From: Herbaspirillum sp. SJZ107
Lineage (GTDB): Bacteria; Pseudomonadota; Gammaproteobacteria; Burkholderiales; Burkholderiaceae_D
NCBI RefSeq assembly: GCF_006715485.1
Contig: NZ_VFNH01000001.1
Coordinates: forward strand, 2,108,001-2,172,000
Length of the DNA: 64,000 nucleotides
Direction: 5' to 3'
Positions 17,987 through 27,241 of the stretch are shown here, in pieces. How positions within the stretch are numbered: position 1 is the first letter of the stretch; each line of letters opens with the position of its first letter. The notes under the pieces were generated by a model that saw nothing but the letters and a program-made list of their open reading frames with translations, searched no databases and had not been told where the DNA came from. Position numbers and translations under genes: made by a program.

Positions 17987-19357
17987 TTACTCAGGCCGGA
18001 ATGACAGCTTGTCGATTTTGCCGGCCTGGTCGAACGTGACCCCGATCAGCAGCCGCTCGTCGGGATAGATGAAACGGTAGAGATAGACCCGCTGGTCGCC
18101 ATCGGCTTTGCGCTCGAGCAGCTCGACCGACCGCAAGGTGCCCAGGTCGGCCATACGCTCGCTCAGGGACAGCACCCGTTGCGGCGAAAAGACCGCCGCC
18201 GCCTTGTCGCTGAGCACGCCGGAGGGCACGCTGCCTTTCGCCATCTGGCCGACGGCTGCACGCAGCGTTGCGGCAACGTCGGGCTCGCCGTCGGGAATCG
18301 CTTTTGCAAGGGGAATCTCGAGGGCAGGCACGTAATGCCTGGCCACCAGGTTGGCCAGCTTGGCGGGGCGCGCCGCGGCGCTGTTTGCCAGCACGATGAC
18401 GGTCAGTCTATCGTCGACATAGCGCTCGATCGCCGTCCTGAACCCCTGCCAGGCGCCGCCATGCGAAATGGTGCGGTGACCGTTGACCGGCTTCAGCTCC
18501 CAGCCGTAGCCGTAAGGGGCAGTGCTGCCGTCGTTGAGCGTGACCGGGGTCCAGCTGGCGGTGCGGATTTTTTCGGTAAGGATCGTTTTGCGGTCCAGGG
18601 CCATGTCCCACAGCGCCAGGTCATGCGCTGTCAGATACAGGCTGCCGTCGGCCGTGGTATTGAGCTTGGGCGAGACCCACGACTGGTTTTTCAGCTGCCC
18701 TTTCACCCATTCATAGCCTGCGGCACGGTGCGGCACGATGTCGCTTTCGCTGATGATGCGGGTGCCCATGCCGAGCGGCTTGAAGATGCGCTCGTGCAGC
18801 TGGTCGCCGTAGAAAGCACCGCCTGCCTTGTTGCAGATGAAGCCCAGCAAGTGATAGCCCATATTGCTGTAGGCCCAGCGCTCGCCCGGCGCGAACAGCA
18901 CCGGTATGCCGGCCTCCAGCGCGACCAGTTCTTCGTCCGAGTAATCCTTGCGGAAGTCCAGCACTTCATAAGGATCGCCCAGGCCGGAGGTGTGGGTCAG
19001 CAAGTGGCGGATCGTGATCCCTTCCCAGGCCTTGGGCGTATTGGCCAGGTGCCGCGAGATGGGATCGTCGAGCTTGAGCTTGCCATCCTCGACCAGCAGC
19101 ATGACCAGCGCCGCCGTGAACATCTTCCCGATCGAGCCGGATTGAAATGTCGTCTCGGGCGTGACCGGCACACTGAGTTCGACGTTGGCCAGGCCATAGC
19201 CTTTTTCCTTGACGATCCTGCCGTTCTGCACGACGACGACACTCACGCCGGGAATATGCTCGCGCTTCATTTCCTGCAGCACGGCATTGTCAAGCGGATC
19301 GGCGAAGGCGCCGGTGCAGATGATCGCGGCGAGGAGAACGAGAGTGCGAGGCGGCAT
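17987..19357 (-). CDS. Serine hydrolase of the class C beta-lactamase/penicillin-binding fold
   Basis: The 456-residue protein begins with a signal peptide (MPPRTLVLLAAIICTGAFA), which decides the ATG at 19357 over an upstream in-frame start at 19402. The three catalytic elements are present: S-x-x-K in FQSGSIGKMFTAAL, Y-x-N in AYSNMGYHLLG, and H-G-G in ISHGGAWQGF. A C-terminal extension of about 120 residues follows the hydrolase domain. Members act as esterases, peptidases or PBP4-like carboxypeptidases in the periplasm. There is no evidence that this is a resistance enzyme. The TonB_C/Sel1 gene follows on the same strand. Confidence 0.87.
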   Translation of the reverse strand: MPPRTLVLLAAIICTGAFADPLDNAVLQEMKREHIPGVSVVVVQNGRIVKEKGYGLANVELSVPVTPETTFQSGSIGKMFTAALVMLLVEDGKLKLDDPISRHLANTPKAWEGITIRHLLTHTSGLGDPYEVLDFRKDYSDEELVALEAGIPVLFAPGERWAYSNMGYHLLGFICNKAGGAFYGDQLHERIFKPLGMGTRIISESDIVPHRAAGYEWVKGQLKNQSWVSPKLNTTADGSLYLTAHDLALWDMALDRKTILTEKIRTASWTPVTLNDGSTAPYGYGWELKPVNGHRTISHGGAWQGFRTAIERYVDDRLTVIVLANSAAARPAKLANLVARHYVPALEIPLAKAIPDGEPDVAATLRAAVGQMAKGSVPSGVLSDKAAAVFSPQRVLSLSERMADLGTLRSVELLERKADGDQRVYLYRFIYPDERLLIGVTFDQAGKIDKLSFRPE

Positions 19358-19465
19358 GCGGGTGCTTGAGTGATGGCGATGACCGCTTATTATAGAAGCC
19401 ATCGCCAGCCGAAAATGCTCGGATTGTCACGCTGCCGCGGCAAGCCATCGGCCCCCCGTGGATGC

Positions 19466-20299
19466 TCAAAACTTCTCGGCAGCCGCCGGCCCGCTCAGCG
19501 GCCTGACCTGAATGTTCCGGTAATAGGCTTCCGCACCCTCGGACTGGATCGAGAACTTGCCGCGCGCAAGCGGCACCACCTTGCCGTCCACGCGCTGGCG
19601 CGAGTTCTCGACCCGCAGCACTTCATGGCCGTTGACGATGTGGATCAGGGTCTTGCCGTCGGCAATGACTTCCATGGTGTTCCACTCGCCCGACGGTTTT
19701 TCGTAATTGCCGCGCTTGAGGATGCGCGCGGCGAGACCGGTGCGCAGCGGCAGCGCCGGGTCGTAGCGGTAGAACTTCCAGTCGCCCTGGTTGGCGTCGC
19801 CGACGTGGGCATCGACCGTCACCCCGTCCAGGCTGTGATAGTCGGCGCAATCGCCTTCCTGCAGCTGGAATTCGTGGCTGCGCATCCAGTGGCCGCTCTG
19901 GGCGCCCTCGGGACCCACCGCGTAGTACAGCAGGCCGCTGTCGCGCGGCGCCTCCAGGCGCGGGAACCATTTTTTGGTGCCCCACTTGAACTCGAACTTG
20001 AGGTGGAAGTTCTCGTACTCACCCAGCGTCGACACCGCGCCCCACTCTTCGCCCGACACACGCAGCATGCCGTCGACCACCGAGAACACCTTCTTGGGGT
20101 CCTGGTCGAGGCCACGCACCGAGGTCGGCGCCTTCATGTTGTCCGACGTCGGCTGCATGCTGATCCAGGTGCGCCAGCCGCTCAGGTCCTTGCCGTTGAA
20201 GAGCTGGGTCCAGCCCGGCTCGGCAGCTTGCAGGGGCAGGTGCAGGGCCAGGACGGCGCCCAGCAGGGTGGCGTGGCAACGGCGGCGGAAGCGGTTCAT
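19466..20299 (-). CDS. DUF1080 (3-keto-disaccharide hydrolase) family protein, secreted
   Basis: The 277-residue protein has a signal peptide (ATLLGAVLALHLPLQA). The DUF1080 core includes WTQLFNGKDLSGWRTW, the opening signature of the family, RDSGLLYYAVGPEG, and a C-terminal GKFSIQSEGAEAYYRNIQVRP. The fold is a concanavalin-like jelly roll. Characterised relatives release free sugar from 3-keto-glycosides. It diverges from a PAS-AraC regulator that leads into a GMC dehydrogenase operon, so the context supports periplasmic cleavage of the 3-oxidised glycoside. The substrate glycoside is not predictable. Confidence 0.88.
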   Translation of the reverse strand: MNRFRRRCHATLLGAVLALHLPLQAAEPGWTQLFNGKDLSGWRTWISMQPTSDNMKAPTSVRGLDQDPKKVFSVVDGMLRVSGEEWGAVSTLGEYENFHLKFEFKWGTKKWFPRLEAPRDSGLLYYAVGPEGAQSGHWMRSHEFQLQEGDCADYHSLDGVTVDAHVGDANQGDWKFYRYDPALPLRTGLAARILKRGNYEKPSGEWNTMEVIADGKTLIHIVNGHEVLRVENSRQRVDGKVVPLARGKFSIQSEGAEAYYRNIQVRPLSGPAAAEKF

Positions 20300-20350
20300 G
20301 GGGTGTCTCCTTGTCGGGGGTGAATGGTCGGCTGGCCCATCTGCGTGAGC

Positions 20351-20388
20351 GCATGCAATCTAGCATGCAGGATTTGTGAGCGCTACCA
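20351..20388. promoter_or_regulatory. Clustered palindromes in the DUF1080/araC-type divergent promoter region
   Basis: Two GCATGC palindromes (20351-20356 and 20363-20368) separated by 6 nt form a symmetrical 18-bp unit. Seven nt further on lies TGTGAGCGCTACCA (20375-20388) with an AGCGCT core like LacI-family operators. An AT-rich stretch with TATAAA (about 20413) follows toward the regulator gene. These are candidate operators for the divergent pair. Confidence 0.4.
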
Positions 20389-20507
20389 TCCAGCCCCAGC
20401 TTGCCGATTTCGTTATAAATTTTTCCGAATTTTTAACACTTAGGATGTTTTCCTGGTGCTAATATCGCCACATAAATAGTTGTACTTATAAAGCAGGAGA
20501 CCGCAGC

Positions 20508-21389
20508 ATGAGCACAATCGTGATCGGCAGGGGCATGGTCGTCGCCCATGGTCCGGACAACGAACGCCGCAGCGACCAGCAGCGTCCGCGGCCGCCGCGC
20601 CCGGTCCGGCCGCCGCGGGCAGATGCGCCGCTGCGCGCCACGCCGGCGCCGGCGCACCAGGCCTGCGCCGATTTCTACACCGAGCACGGCATCTCGACCC
20701 CGAGCGCCCTGTTCGACACCTTGTCCGACACCTATTATTTCGCCAAGAACCGCGACGGCCAGTTCGTCTGGGGCAACCGCCTGCTGCAGGAACAGCACGC
20801 GCTGGCCGACGTCAAGGACATCATCGGCCGCACCGACCACGATTTCTTCCGGCGCGACATCGCCGACCGCATCCGCGCCGACGACCTGGCGGTGATCGAG
20901 ACCGGCGTCACGGTCCACAACAAGCTGGAAGTGATCGACGGCGGCAACGGCGTCCTGACCTGGCTGTTCACGACCAAGGCGCCGCTGCGCAATTGCCAGG
21001 GCGAGATCGTCGGCATCGAGGGCTTTTCGCGCGATGCGCGGCGCTCGCAGGACACCATCGCGCCCTTCCACGAATTCAAGGCCTGCATCGAGTACCTGCA
21101 GGCGCACCTGACCGAGAACATCGCGATCGAGCACCTGGCGCGGCTGTCGTGCATGTCGCTGTCGACCTTCGAACGCCGCTTCAAGCAACATTTTTCGCTG
21201 ACGCCCAAGCAGTACATCCTGCACCTGAAGGTGCACGAAGCCTGCCGCCTGCTGCCGACCGCCGGCAGCATCGCGCGGGTGGCGCTGGATACCGGCTTCG
21301 GCGGCCAGAGTTATTTCACCAAGCAGTTCCGCAGCGTGGTGGGAATCACGCCCAAACAGTACCTGATGTCGCTGGCACGTGCGCGCTAG
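20508..21389 (+). CDS. AraC-family transcriptional regulator with PAS sensor domain
   Basis: The 293-residue protein has a basic, Pro-rich N-terminus (about 1-55). A PAS-like domain spans about 62-185, with YYFAKNRDGQFVWGNRLLQ, the DIIGRTDHDFF signature and GEIVGIEGFSRDA. The C-terminal AraC DNA-binding domain covers about 195-293, with two HTH motifs (IAIEHLARLSCMSLSTFERR and IARVALDTGFGGQSYFTKQF). A PAS domain replaces the usual cupin sensor of sugar-responsive AraC proteins. It heads the dehydrogenase/ABC transporter run and diverges from the DUF1080 gene, so it probably controls both. The PAS ligand could be a sugar, redox cue or small molecule. Confidence 0.9.
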   Translation: MSTIVIGRGMVVAHGPDNERRSDQQRPRPPRPVRPPRADAPLRATPAPAHQACADFYTEHGISTPSALFDTLSDTYYFAKNRDGQFVWGNRLLQEQHALADVKDIIGRTDHDFFRRDIADRIRADDLAVIETGVTVHNKLEVIDGGNGVLTWLFTTKAPLRNCQGEIVGIEGFSRDARRSQDTIAPFHEFKACIEYLQAHLTENIAIEHLARLSCMSLSTFERRFKQHFSLTPKQYILHLKVHEACRLLPTAGSIARVALDTGFGGQSYFTKQFRSVVGITPKQYLMSLARAR

Positions 21390-21431
21390 ACGTCGCGGCC
21401 GGCTCCCGTTGTCTTCTTTGGAGAGAGAAGC

Positions 21432-22046
21432 ATGCAACAGAATCGAGATCGCGCCGGCCATGGTCCGGCGCAGCCCGACCATGCACGCCGCACCGCCCTG
21501 ATGCGCATCGGCGCGCTGTGCGGCCTGGCCGGCCTGGGCGACCTGGGCCTGCTGGCCGATGCGCTGGCGGCCGCCCCCGCTGCCGGCAAACCCGCCGCCC
21601 CCGAGTTCCTGAGCCCGGCCGAGCTGCAGCTCACCGGCGTGCTTGCCGACCTGGTGATCCCGCGTACCGACACCCCCGGTGCGCTCGACGTCGGCGCCCA
21701 CCGCACGGTCGACCACCTGCTGGCGGTGTGTGCCGAAGCACCGGCGCAAGCGGCCTGCAAGGCCGGGCTGGCGCGCATTGACGCCGCGGCCCGCGCGAGC
21801 GGCGGCAAGCCCTTCATCGCGCTGCCGCCGGCACGCCAGGTCGCGCTGCTGCAGGCGCTGGACGCCGGCAGCGCGCCGTTCGGGCCGGCGGACCAGGGCT
21901 TTTTCCGCCAGCTGAAAGGCTATGTCGCCTTTGCCTACTACACCTCGGAAGCCGGCGCCTCGCAGGAACTGGCCTACCTGCCCGTCCCGGGCGGCTTCAA
22001 GGGCGACGTCAAGGTCAGCCCCTCGACCCACGCATGGGCCATCTAG
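21432..22046 (+). CDS. Small subunit (gluconate 2-dehydrogenase subunit 3 family) of a GMC sugar dehydrogenase
   Basis: The 204-residue protein has a twin-arginine signal (ARRTALMRIGALCGLAGLG). The body is typical of the subunit-3 family: FLSPAELQLTGVLADLVIPRTDTPGA at the start of the mature part and QLKGYVAFAYYTSEAGASQEL near the end. In known complexes this subunit carries the Tat signal that exports the flavoprotein partner. An AGAGAGAAGC ribosome site precedes the ATG, and the GMC gene follows after 24 nt. Together they should form a periplasmic glucoside or sugar dehydrogenase. No cytochrome c subunit gene is adjacent. Confidence 0.9.
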   Translation: MQQNRDRAGHGPAQPDHARRTALMRIGALCGLAGLGDLGLLADALAAAPAAGKPAAPEFLSPAELQLTGVLADLVIPRTDTPGALDVGAHRTVDHLLAVCAEAPAQAACKAGLARIDAAARASGGKPFIALPPARQVALLQALDAGSAPFGPADQGFFRQLKGYVAFAYYTSEAGASQELAYLPVPGGFKGDVKVSPSTHAWAI

Positions 22047-22070
22047 CCTTGGCCACCTGAAGGAACGCAC

Positions 22071-23810
22071 ATGAATGCCCCCGCATCGTTCTACATCAAA
22101 AGCACCCCGGAGCGCTTCGACGCCATCGTCGTCGGCTCCGGCATCACCGGCGGCTGGGCCGCCAAGGAACTCACCGAGCGCGGCCTCAAGACCCTGATGG
22201 TCGAGCGCGGCCGCCCGGTCGAACACGGCGTCGACTACATCGGCGAGAACCGCGACCCCTGGACCATGCCGAACCGCGGCAAGGTCGACGCCAAGGTCGC
22301 CGAGGAACAGTTCTCGATCCAGCGCCAGTGCTACGCCTTCGACGAGCACACCAAGCAGTTCTTCAACAACGACCGCGACATGTCCTACTCCACCCCGGAC
22401 GGCCGCCCTTTCAGCTGGATCCGCGGCAACCAGCTGGGCGGCAAGTCGCTGATGTGGGCGCGCCAGTCCTACCGCTGGAGCGACCTCGATTTCGAGGCCA
22501 ACCTGAAGGACGGCCACGGCGTCGACTGGCCGATCCGCTACGCCGACCTGGCGCCCTGGTACAGCCACGTCGAACGCCACGTCGGCATCAGCGGCAACCG
22601 CGACGGCCTGGCGGTGCTGCCGGATGGCGAATTCCTGAAGCCCTTCGAATTCAACGCGGTGGAAGCGGCGCTGAAGCAGAAATTCGACGCCAAGTATGCG
22701 CCGGCGCGCATGATCATCGGCCGTACCGCCAACCTGAACACCGCCGGCGAACAGCATCTGGCCCAGGGCCGGGCGCCGTGCCAGGCGCGCAGCCAGTGCC
22801 ATCGCGGCTGCTCGTTCGGCGCCTATTTCTCGACCCAGAGCTCGACGCTGCCGGCGGCGCTGAAGACCGGGCGCCTGCGTATCGCCACCGACAGCATCGT
22901 GCACAGCGTGCTGTACGACCCGAAGACCAACCGCGCCACCGGCGTGCGCGTGATCGACGCCGAAACGATGGAGACGCGCGAGTACCATGCGCGCGTGGTG
23001 ATCCTGTGCGCCTCGACGCTGGGGTCCACCGCGGTGCTGCTGAACTCGACGTCCGAAGCATTCCCCAACGGCCTGGCCAATTCCTCGGGCGCGCTCGGGC
23101 ACTACCTGACCGACCACCTGTGGTCGGCCGGCGCCGACGGCCGCGTCGAGGGCTTCGACGACCATTACTACCAGGGCCGCAGGCCGACCGGGACCTACAT
23201 CCCGCGCTTCCGCAACGTGGTCGACAAGCACCCGGACTTCGTGCGCGGCTATGCGCTGGCCGGGGGCGCGGCACGCGAGGGCTGGCAATCGGCGGCCTGG
23301 AAACCCGGCTTCGGCAAGGACTACAAGGCGATGATCCGCAAGCCCGGCCCATGGCGCTTCAGCCTCGGCGGCCAGGGCGAAATGCTGCCGCGCTACGAGA
23401 ACAGCATCAGCCTGCATCCGACCAGGAAGGACAAATGGGGCATGCCGCTGCTGCACGTCGACGTCACCCACGGCGACAACGACCGCAAGATGCGCAAGGA
23501 CATGGCGGACAGCGCCGGCAACATCCTCGAATACCTGGGCCTGAAGGACGTCAAGACCAGGATGGCGACCGAGACCGAGTATCCGCCGGGGCTGGCGATC
23601 CACGAGATGGGCACCGCACGCATGGGCCGCGACCCGAAAACGTCGGTGCTGAACGGCTGGAACCAGGCCCACGACGTGCCCAACCTGTTCGTCACCGACG
23701 GCGCCTCGATGGCGTCCGGCGCCTGGCAAAACCCGTCGCTGACCTTCATGGCCCTGACCGCGCGCGCCTGCGCCTATGCGGTCGACCAGATGAAGGCCGG
23801 GACGATCTGA
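22071..23810 (+). CDS. GMC-family FAD-dependent sugar/glucoside dehydrogenase, large subunit
   Basis: The 579-residue protein has the N-terminal FAD-binding motif DAIVVGSGITGGWAAKEL (about residues 17-34). The GMC C-terminal domain includes HEMGTARMGRDPKTSV, GWNQAHDVPNLFVTDG and NPSLTFMALTARA. A cysteine-containing segment, GRAPCQARSQCHRGC (about 240-254), is characteristic of the subfamily that pairs with a gluconate-2-dehydrogenase-type small subunit. It has no signal peptide of its own, so co-export with the Tat-bearing small subunit is expected. Next to DUF1080 and isomerase genes, glucoside 3-dehydrogenase activity is the best inference; gluconate or other aldose oxidation is the alternative. 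Confidence 0.9.
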   Translation: MNAPASFYIKSTPERFDAIVVGSGITGGWAAKELTERGLKTLMVERGRPVEHGVDYIGENRDPWTMPNRGKVDAKVAEEQFSIQRQCYAFDEHTKQFFNNDRDMSYSTPDGRPFSWIRGNQLGGKSLMWARQSYRWSDLDFEANLKDGHGVDWPIRYADLAPWYSHVERHVGISGNRDGLAVLPDGEFLKPFEFNAVEAALKQKFDAKYAPARMIIGRTANLNTAGEQHLAQGRAPCQARSQCHRGCSFGAYFSTQSSTLPAALKTGRLRIATDSIVHSVLYDPKTNRATGVRVIDAETMETREYHARVVILCASTLGSTAVLLNSTSEAFPNGLANSSGALGHYLTDHLWSAGADGRVEGFDDHYYQGRRPTGTYIPRFRNVVDKHPDFVRGYALAGGAAREGWQSAAWKPGFGKDYKAMIRKPGPWRFSLGGQGEMLPRYENSISLHPTRKDKWGMPLLHVDVTHGDNDRKMRKDMADSAGNILEYLGLKDVKTRMATETEYPPGLAIHEMGTARMGRDPKTSVLNGWNQAHDVPNLFVTDGASMASGAWQNPSLTFMALTARACAYAVDQMKAGTI

Positions 23811-23845
23811 TACGCCGATCAGCCACATTCATATACCGAGACGAC

Positions 23846-24712
23846 ATGAAACCATTTACCAAGACCTTGCTGGCGATCCTGATCGGCGCCGGCGCGGCCA
23901 CGCTGTCCGCGCATGCCGCGGCGGCCCAGCCGACCCAACGCATCGGCGTGCAACTGTGGTCGGTGAAGGACGAGATCAAGCAGGATTTCGAGGGCACCCT
24001 CACCAAGATCGCCCAGCTCGGCTTCCAGGGCGTGGAGTTCGCCGGCGAGTTCGGTCCCTACAAGGACAACCCGGCCGGCCTGAAAGCCTTCATGGACAGG
24101 AACCGCCTGCAGTGCGCCGGCGCCCACATGCATTTCGACGCCCTCGTGCCCGAACGCTTCGAGGCCACCACCGCCTTTTACCGTACCCTCGGCTGCACCA
24201 ACCTGGTGATCTCGATGGACCAGCGTGGCGCCAGCACCGAACAGAGCGCCCAGATGAGCCAGGAACTGACCGCGCTGTCGGGCAAGCTGGCCGCCAAGGG
24301 CATGCGCATCGGCTACCACAACCACGCCCAGGAAATGGCCGGCACGGTCGGCAGCACGCCTTGGGACGTGATCGCCAAGAACACGCCGCAAGCATCGATC
24401 ATGCAGCAGGACGTGGGCTGGACCACTTTTGCCGGCAAGGACCCGGTGGCCTACGTCAAGCGCTACCCGGGCCGCACCATCACCACCCACTACAAGGCCA
24501 AGTTCGTGGAGGGCGCGACCGGCGGCACGCCGGTCATCGGCCAGGACAAGACCGATTGGGCCGGGCTGACCCGGGCCGTGCGCGCGGTCGGCGGGACCGA
24601 GTGGATCATCATCGAGCAGGAGGAGTATCCGAACGGGATGGGGCAGCTGGAGACGGTGGCGGCGTCGATGAAGGGGCTGCAGGGAGTGTTGGCGAAGTTG
24701 CCGAAGCAATAA
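23846..24712 (+). CDS. Secreted sugar phosphate isomerase/epimerase-like TIM barrel
   Basis: The 288-residue protein has a Sec signal peptide (LLAILIGAGAATLSAHAAAA, cleavage about residue 27) followed by an AP-endonuclease-2-type TIM barrel. Markers include RIGVQLWSVKDEI, GFQGVEFAGEFG, MRIGYHNHAQEM and WIIIEQEEYPNG, whose Glu, His and Asp side chains usually bind a metal. Export is unusual for isomerases that act on phosphorylated sugars. The likely substrate is therefore an unphosphorylated, oxidised sugar made by the preceding dehydrogenase. The gap to the GMC gene is 35 nt, and the ABC ATPase starts 3 nt after its stop. Confidence 0.85.
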   Translation: MKPFTKTLLAILIGAGAATLSAHAAAAQPTQRIGVQLWSVKDEIKQDFEGTLTKIAQLGFQGVEFAGEFGPYKDNPAGLKAFMDRNRLQCAGAHMHFDALVPERFEATTAFYRTLGCTNLVISMDQRGASTEQSAQMSQELTALSGKLAAKGMRIGYHNHAQEMAGTVGSTPWDVIAKNTPQASIMQQDVGWTTFAGKDPVAYVKRYPGRTITTHYKAKFVEGATGGTPVIGQDKTDWAGLTRAVRAVGGTEWIIIEQEEYPNGMGQLETVAASMKGLQGVLAKLPKQ

Positions 24713-24715
24713 AGC

Positions 24716-26215
24716 ATGAGCCTATCCATCCGCTTCCAGCACATCGTCAAGGACTTCGGCCCGGTCCGCGTCCTGCACGGCGTCGATTTCGCGCTCGAGC
24801 CGGGCCGCGTGGTCGGCCTGCTCGGCGAGAACGGCGCCGGCAAGTCGACCCTGATGAAGATTCTGGCCGGCTACGAGCGCCCCAGCGGCGGCCAGCTTGT
24901 CGTCGACGGCGTCGAGCGTCGCTTCGCCAATGCGCGCGAGGCCGAGCAGCTCGGCATCGCCCTGATCCACCAGGAATTCAACCTGGCCGAGCACCTGACC
25001 ATCGCCCAGAACATCTTCCTCGGCCATGAGAAAACCCGCGGGGGGCTGCTCGACCGGCGCGCCATGGCGCGCGAGGCGGCGAACTGTCTGCAACAGGTCG
25101 GACTCGAGCGCGACCCGGACACCCGCGTGTCCGAGCTGATCGTCGCCGAGAAGCAGCTGGTCGAAATCGCCAAGGCGCTGTCGCGCCAGGCCAGGGTCCT
25201 GATCATGGACGAGCCGACCGCCAGCCTGTCGCCCGGCGAAACCCGCAAGCTGTTCGAACTGATGGCGCGCCTGAAGGGCCAGGGCGTCACCATCGTCTAC
25301 ATCTCCCACAAGCTCGACGAGATGGAAGCGCACACCGACGAGGTGGTGGTGATGCGCGACGGGAAGTTCGTGGCGCGTGCCGCCACCGCCGACGTCGACC
25401 GCCACCAGATGGCCAACCTGATGGTCGGGCGCGAGCTGTCCAGCATGTTCCAGCCGAAGACGCCGGTCGCGCCCGACGCGCCGGTGCGGCTGCGCGTCGA
25501 GGGCTTGCAGGTACCGGGCTGGATCGGGGACCTCGGCTTCGAAGTGCGCGCCGGCGAAGTGCTCGGCTTTGCCGGCCTGGTCGGCGCCGGCCGCACCGAA
25601 GCCTTCGAAGCCATCCTCGGCCTGCGCCCGCGCAGCCGCGGCCGCATCGAGATCGACGGCCGGCCGGCCGAGATCCGCAGCCCGCGCGACGCCATGCGCC
25701 ACGGTTTGACGTACTTGAGCGAAGACCGCAAGGGCAAGGGCCTGCACCTGGACCTCGGCCTGCGCGACAACCTGACCATGATGACGCTCGAGCGCGATGC
25801 GCGGCCATGGCTGGATCTGAAAGCCGGCGAGCGCGCGCTGCGCCAGGCGATCGACGATTTCGGCATCCGCCTGCGCGACCCCAACTGCGCAGCGCGCTCG
25901 CTGTCCGGCGGCAACCAGCAGAAGCTGGCGCTGGCCAAGTACCTGCGTCCGGACCCGGGCGTGATCGTGCTGGACGAGCCGACCCGCGGCGTCGACGTCG
26001 GCGCCAAGCGCGACATTTACGCATTGATCCACCGCCTGGCGGCCGAGGGACGCGCCGTCGTCGTCATCTCGTCCGAACTCATCGAACTGATCGGCCTGTC
26101 CCACCGCGTGGCCGTGCTGCACGGCGGCCGCCTGCAGGCCGTGCTCGAAGCCGGCCAACTCACCGAAGAAAACCTGATCGCCCATGCAACCGACACCCAA
26201 TACACGAAGCACTGA
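24716..26215 (+). CDS. Sugar ABC transporter ATP-binding protein (RbsA/MglA type)
   Basis: The 499-residue protein is a duplicated ABC ATPase. The first domain has Walker [10 protein letters not shown] (about residues 38-46) and Walker [15 protein letters not shown]. The second has a degenerate Walker A ([15 protein letters not shown]), an [15 protein letters not shown] signature and [16 protein letters not shown]. This is the standard layout for carbohydrate uptake (CUT2) importers of ribose, galactose or similar monosaccharides. It starts 3 nt after the isomerase stop and its end overlaps the permease gene by 32 nt, indicating one operon. Confidence 0.95.
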   Translation: MSLSIRFQHIVKDFGPVRVLHGVDFALEPGRVVGLLGENGAGKSTLMKILAGYERPSGGQLVVDGVERRFANAREAEQLGIALIHQEFNLAEHLTIAQNIFLGHEKTRGGLLDRRAMAREAANCLQQVGLERDPDTRVSELIVAEKQLVEIAKALSRQARVLIMDEPTASLSPGETRKLFELMARLKGQGVTIVYISHKLDEMEAHTDEVVVMRDGKFVARAATADVDRHQMANLMVGRELSSMFQPKTPVAPDAPVRLRVEGLQVPGWIGDLGFEVRAGEVLGFAGLVGAGRTEAFEAILGLRPRSRGRIEIDGRPAEIRSPRDAMRHGLTYLSEDRKGKGLHLDLGLRDNLTMMTLERDARPWLDLKAGERALRQAIDDFGIRLRDPNCAARSLSGGNQQKLALAKYLRPDPGVIVLDEPTRGVDVGAKRDIYALIHRLAAEGRAVVVISSELIELIGLSHRVAVLHGGRLQAVLEAGQLTEENLIAHATDTQYTKH

Positions 26216-27206
26216 GCCATCCACCAAGCCCGCAGCCGCGCTGCCGGGCCTGTCCCACCTGAAAGCGGCCGGACCGCTGATCGCGCTGGTCCTGCTGTGC
26301 ATCGCCGGCGCCTTTCTGAACCCGGACTTCGCCACGGTCGACAACCTGATGAACGTGCTGACCCGCACCGCCTTCATCGGCATCATCGCGGTCGGCATGA
26401 CCTTCGTGATCGTCTCCGGCGGCATCGACCTGTCGGTCGGCTCGATGGCGGCACTGATCGCCGGCGCCATGATCGTGGCGATGAACGCCCTGGTGGCTGG
26501 CGCCGGCGCACCCGGTGCGGCGACCGTCATCTGCGCAGGCATTGCGCTGGCACTCGCCTGCGGGGCCGTGTTCGGCATCGCCCACGGCCTCCTGATCACG
26601 CGCGGGCGCATCGAAGCCTTCATCGTCACCCTCGGCTCGCTCGGCATCTTCCGCGCGGTGCTGACCTGGCTGTCCGACGGCGGCGCCCTCACCCTCGACT
26701 TCAACCTGGCCGAAGCCTACAGCCCGGTGTACTACCAGAGCGTGCTCGGGGTGCCGATCCCGGTGTGGGTATTCGCGCTGGTGGCGGTCGGCGGCACCGT
26801 GATCCTGAACCGCACCGCCTACGGCCAGCACGTGCAGGCGATCGGCTCGAACGAACAGGTGGCGCGCTACGCCGCGATCCGGGTCGACCGCGCCAAGGTG
26901 CTGACTTACCTGCTGCTGGGCGTGTGCGTGGCGATCGCCACCATCCTCTACGTGCCGCGCCTGGGCTCGGCCACGCCGACCACCGGCATCCTGTGGGAAC
27001 TCGAAGCCATCGCCGCCGTCGTGGTCGGCGGGACCTCGCTGCGCGGCGGTTCCGGCCGCGTCATGGGCACCGTGGTCGGCGCGATCCTGCTGTCCGTGAT
27101 CGGCAACATCCTCAACCTCACCAGCATCATCAGCGTGCACCTGAATCCCGCGGTGCAGGGCGTGGTGATCATTGCCGTGGCTTACCTCCAGCGCGGCCGC
27201 CGCTAA
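26184..27206 (+). CDS. Sugar ABC transporter permease (RbsC type)
   Basis: The 340-residue protein has about nine to ten membrane spans. Family motifs include [38 protein letters not shown] and [19 protein letters not shown]. The Pro-rich cytoplasmic N-terminus (about 30 residues) is long, and starting at 26184 overlaps the ATPase gene by 32 nt. A later start inside this segment cannot be excluded. It forms the membrane channel of the CUT2 importer with the flanking ATPase and binding protein. Confidence 0.94.
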   Translation: MQPTPNTRSTEPSTKPAAALPGLSHLKAAGPLIALVLLCIAGAFLNPDFATVDNLMNVLTRTAFIGIIAVGMTFVIVSGGIDLSVGSMAALIAGAMIVAMNALVAGAGAPGAATVICAGIALALACGAVFGIAHGLLITRGRIEAFIVTLGSLGIFRAVLTWLSDGGALTLDFNLAEAYSPVYYQSVLGVPIPVWVFALVAVGGTVILNRTAYGQHVQAIGSNEQVARYAAIRVDRAKVLTYLLLGVCVAIATILYVPRLGSATPTTGILWELEAIAAVVVGGTSLRGGSGRVMGTVVGAILLSVIGNILNLTSIISVHLNPAVQGVVIIAVAYLQRGRR

Positions 27207-27241
27207 CGCATCACCGCTCGATTATTGAACAAGGAAACCGT

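Noticed and set aside
17987..19357. Annotation as an antibiotic-resistance beta-lactamase
   Set aside because: The fold motifs are shared by many esterases and peptidases, and the long C-terminal extension and context give no support for resistance.
20433..23828. A 1131-codon open frame on the minus strand
   Set aside because: It is a shadow of the AraC, small-subunit and GMC genes, with no ribosome site or recognisable domain.
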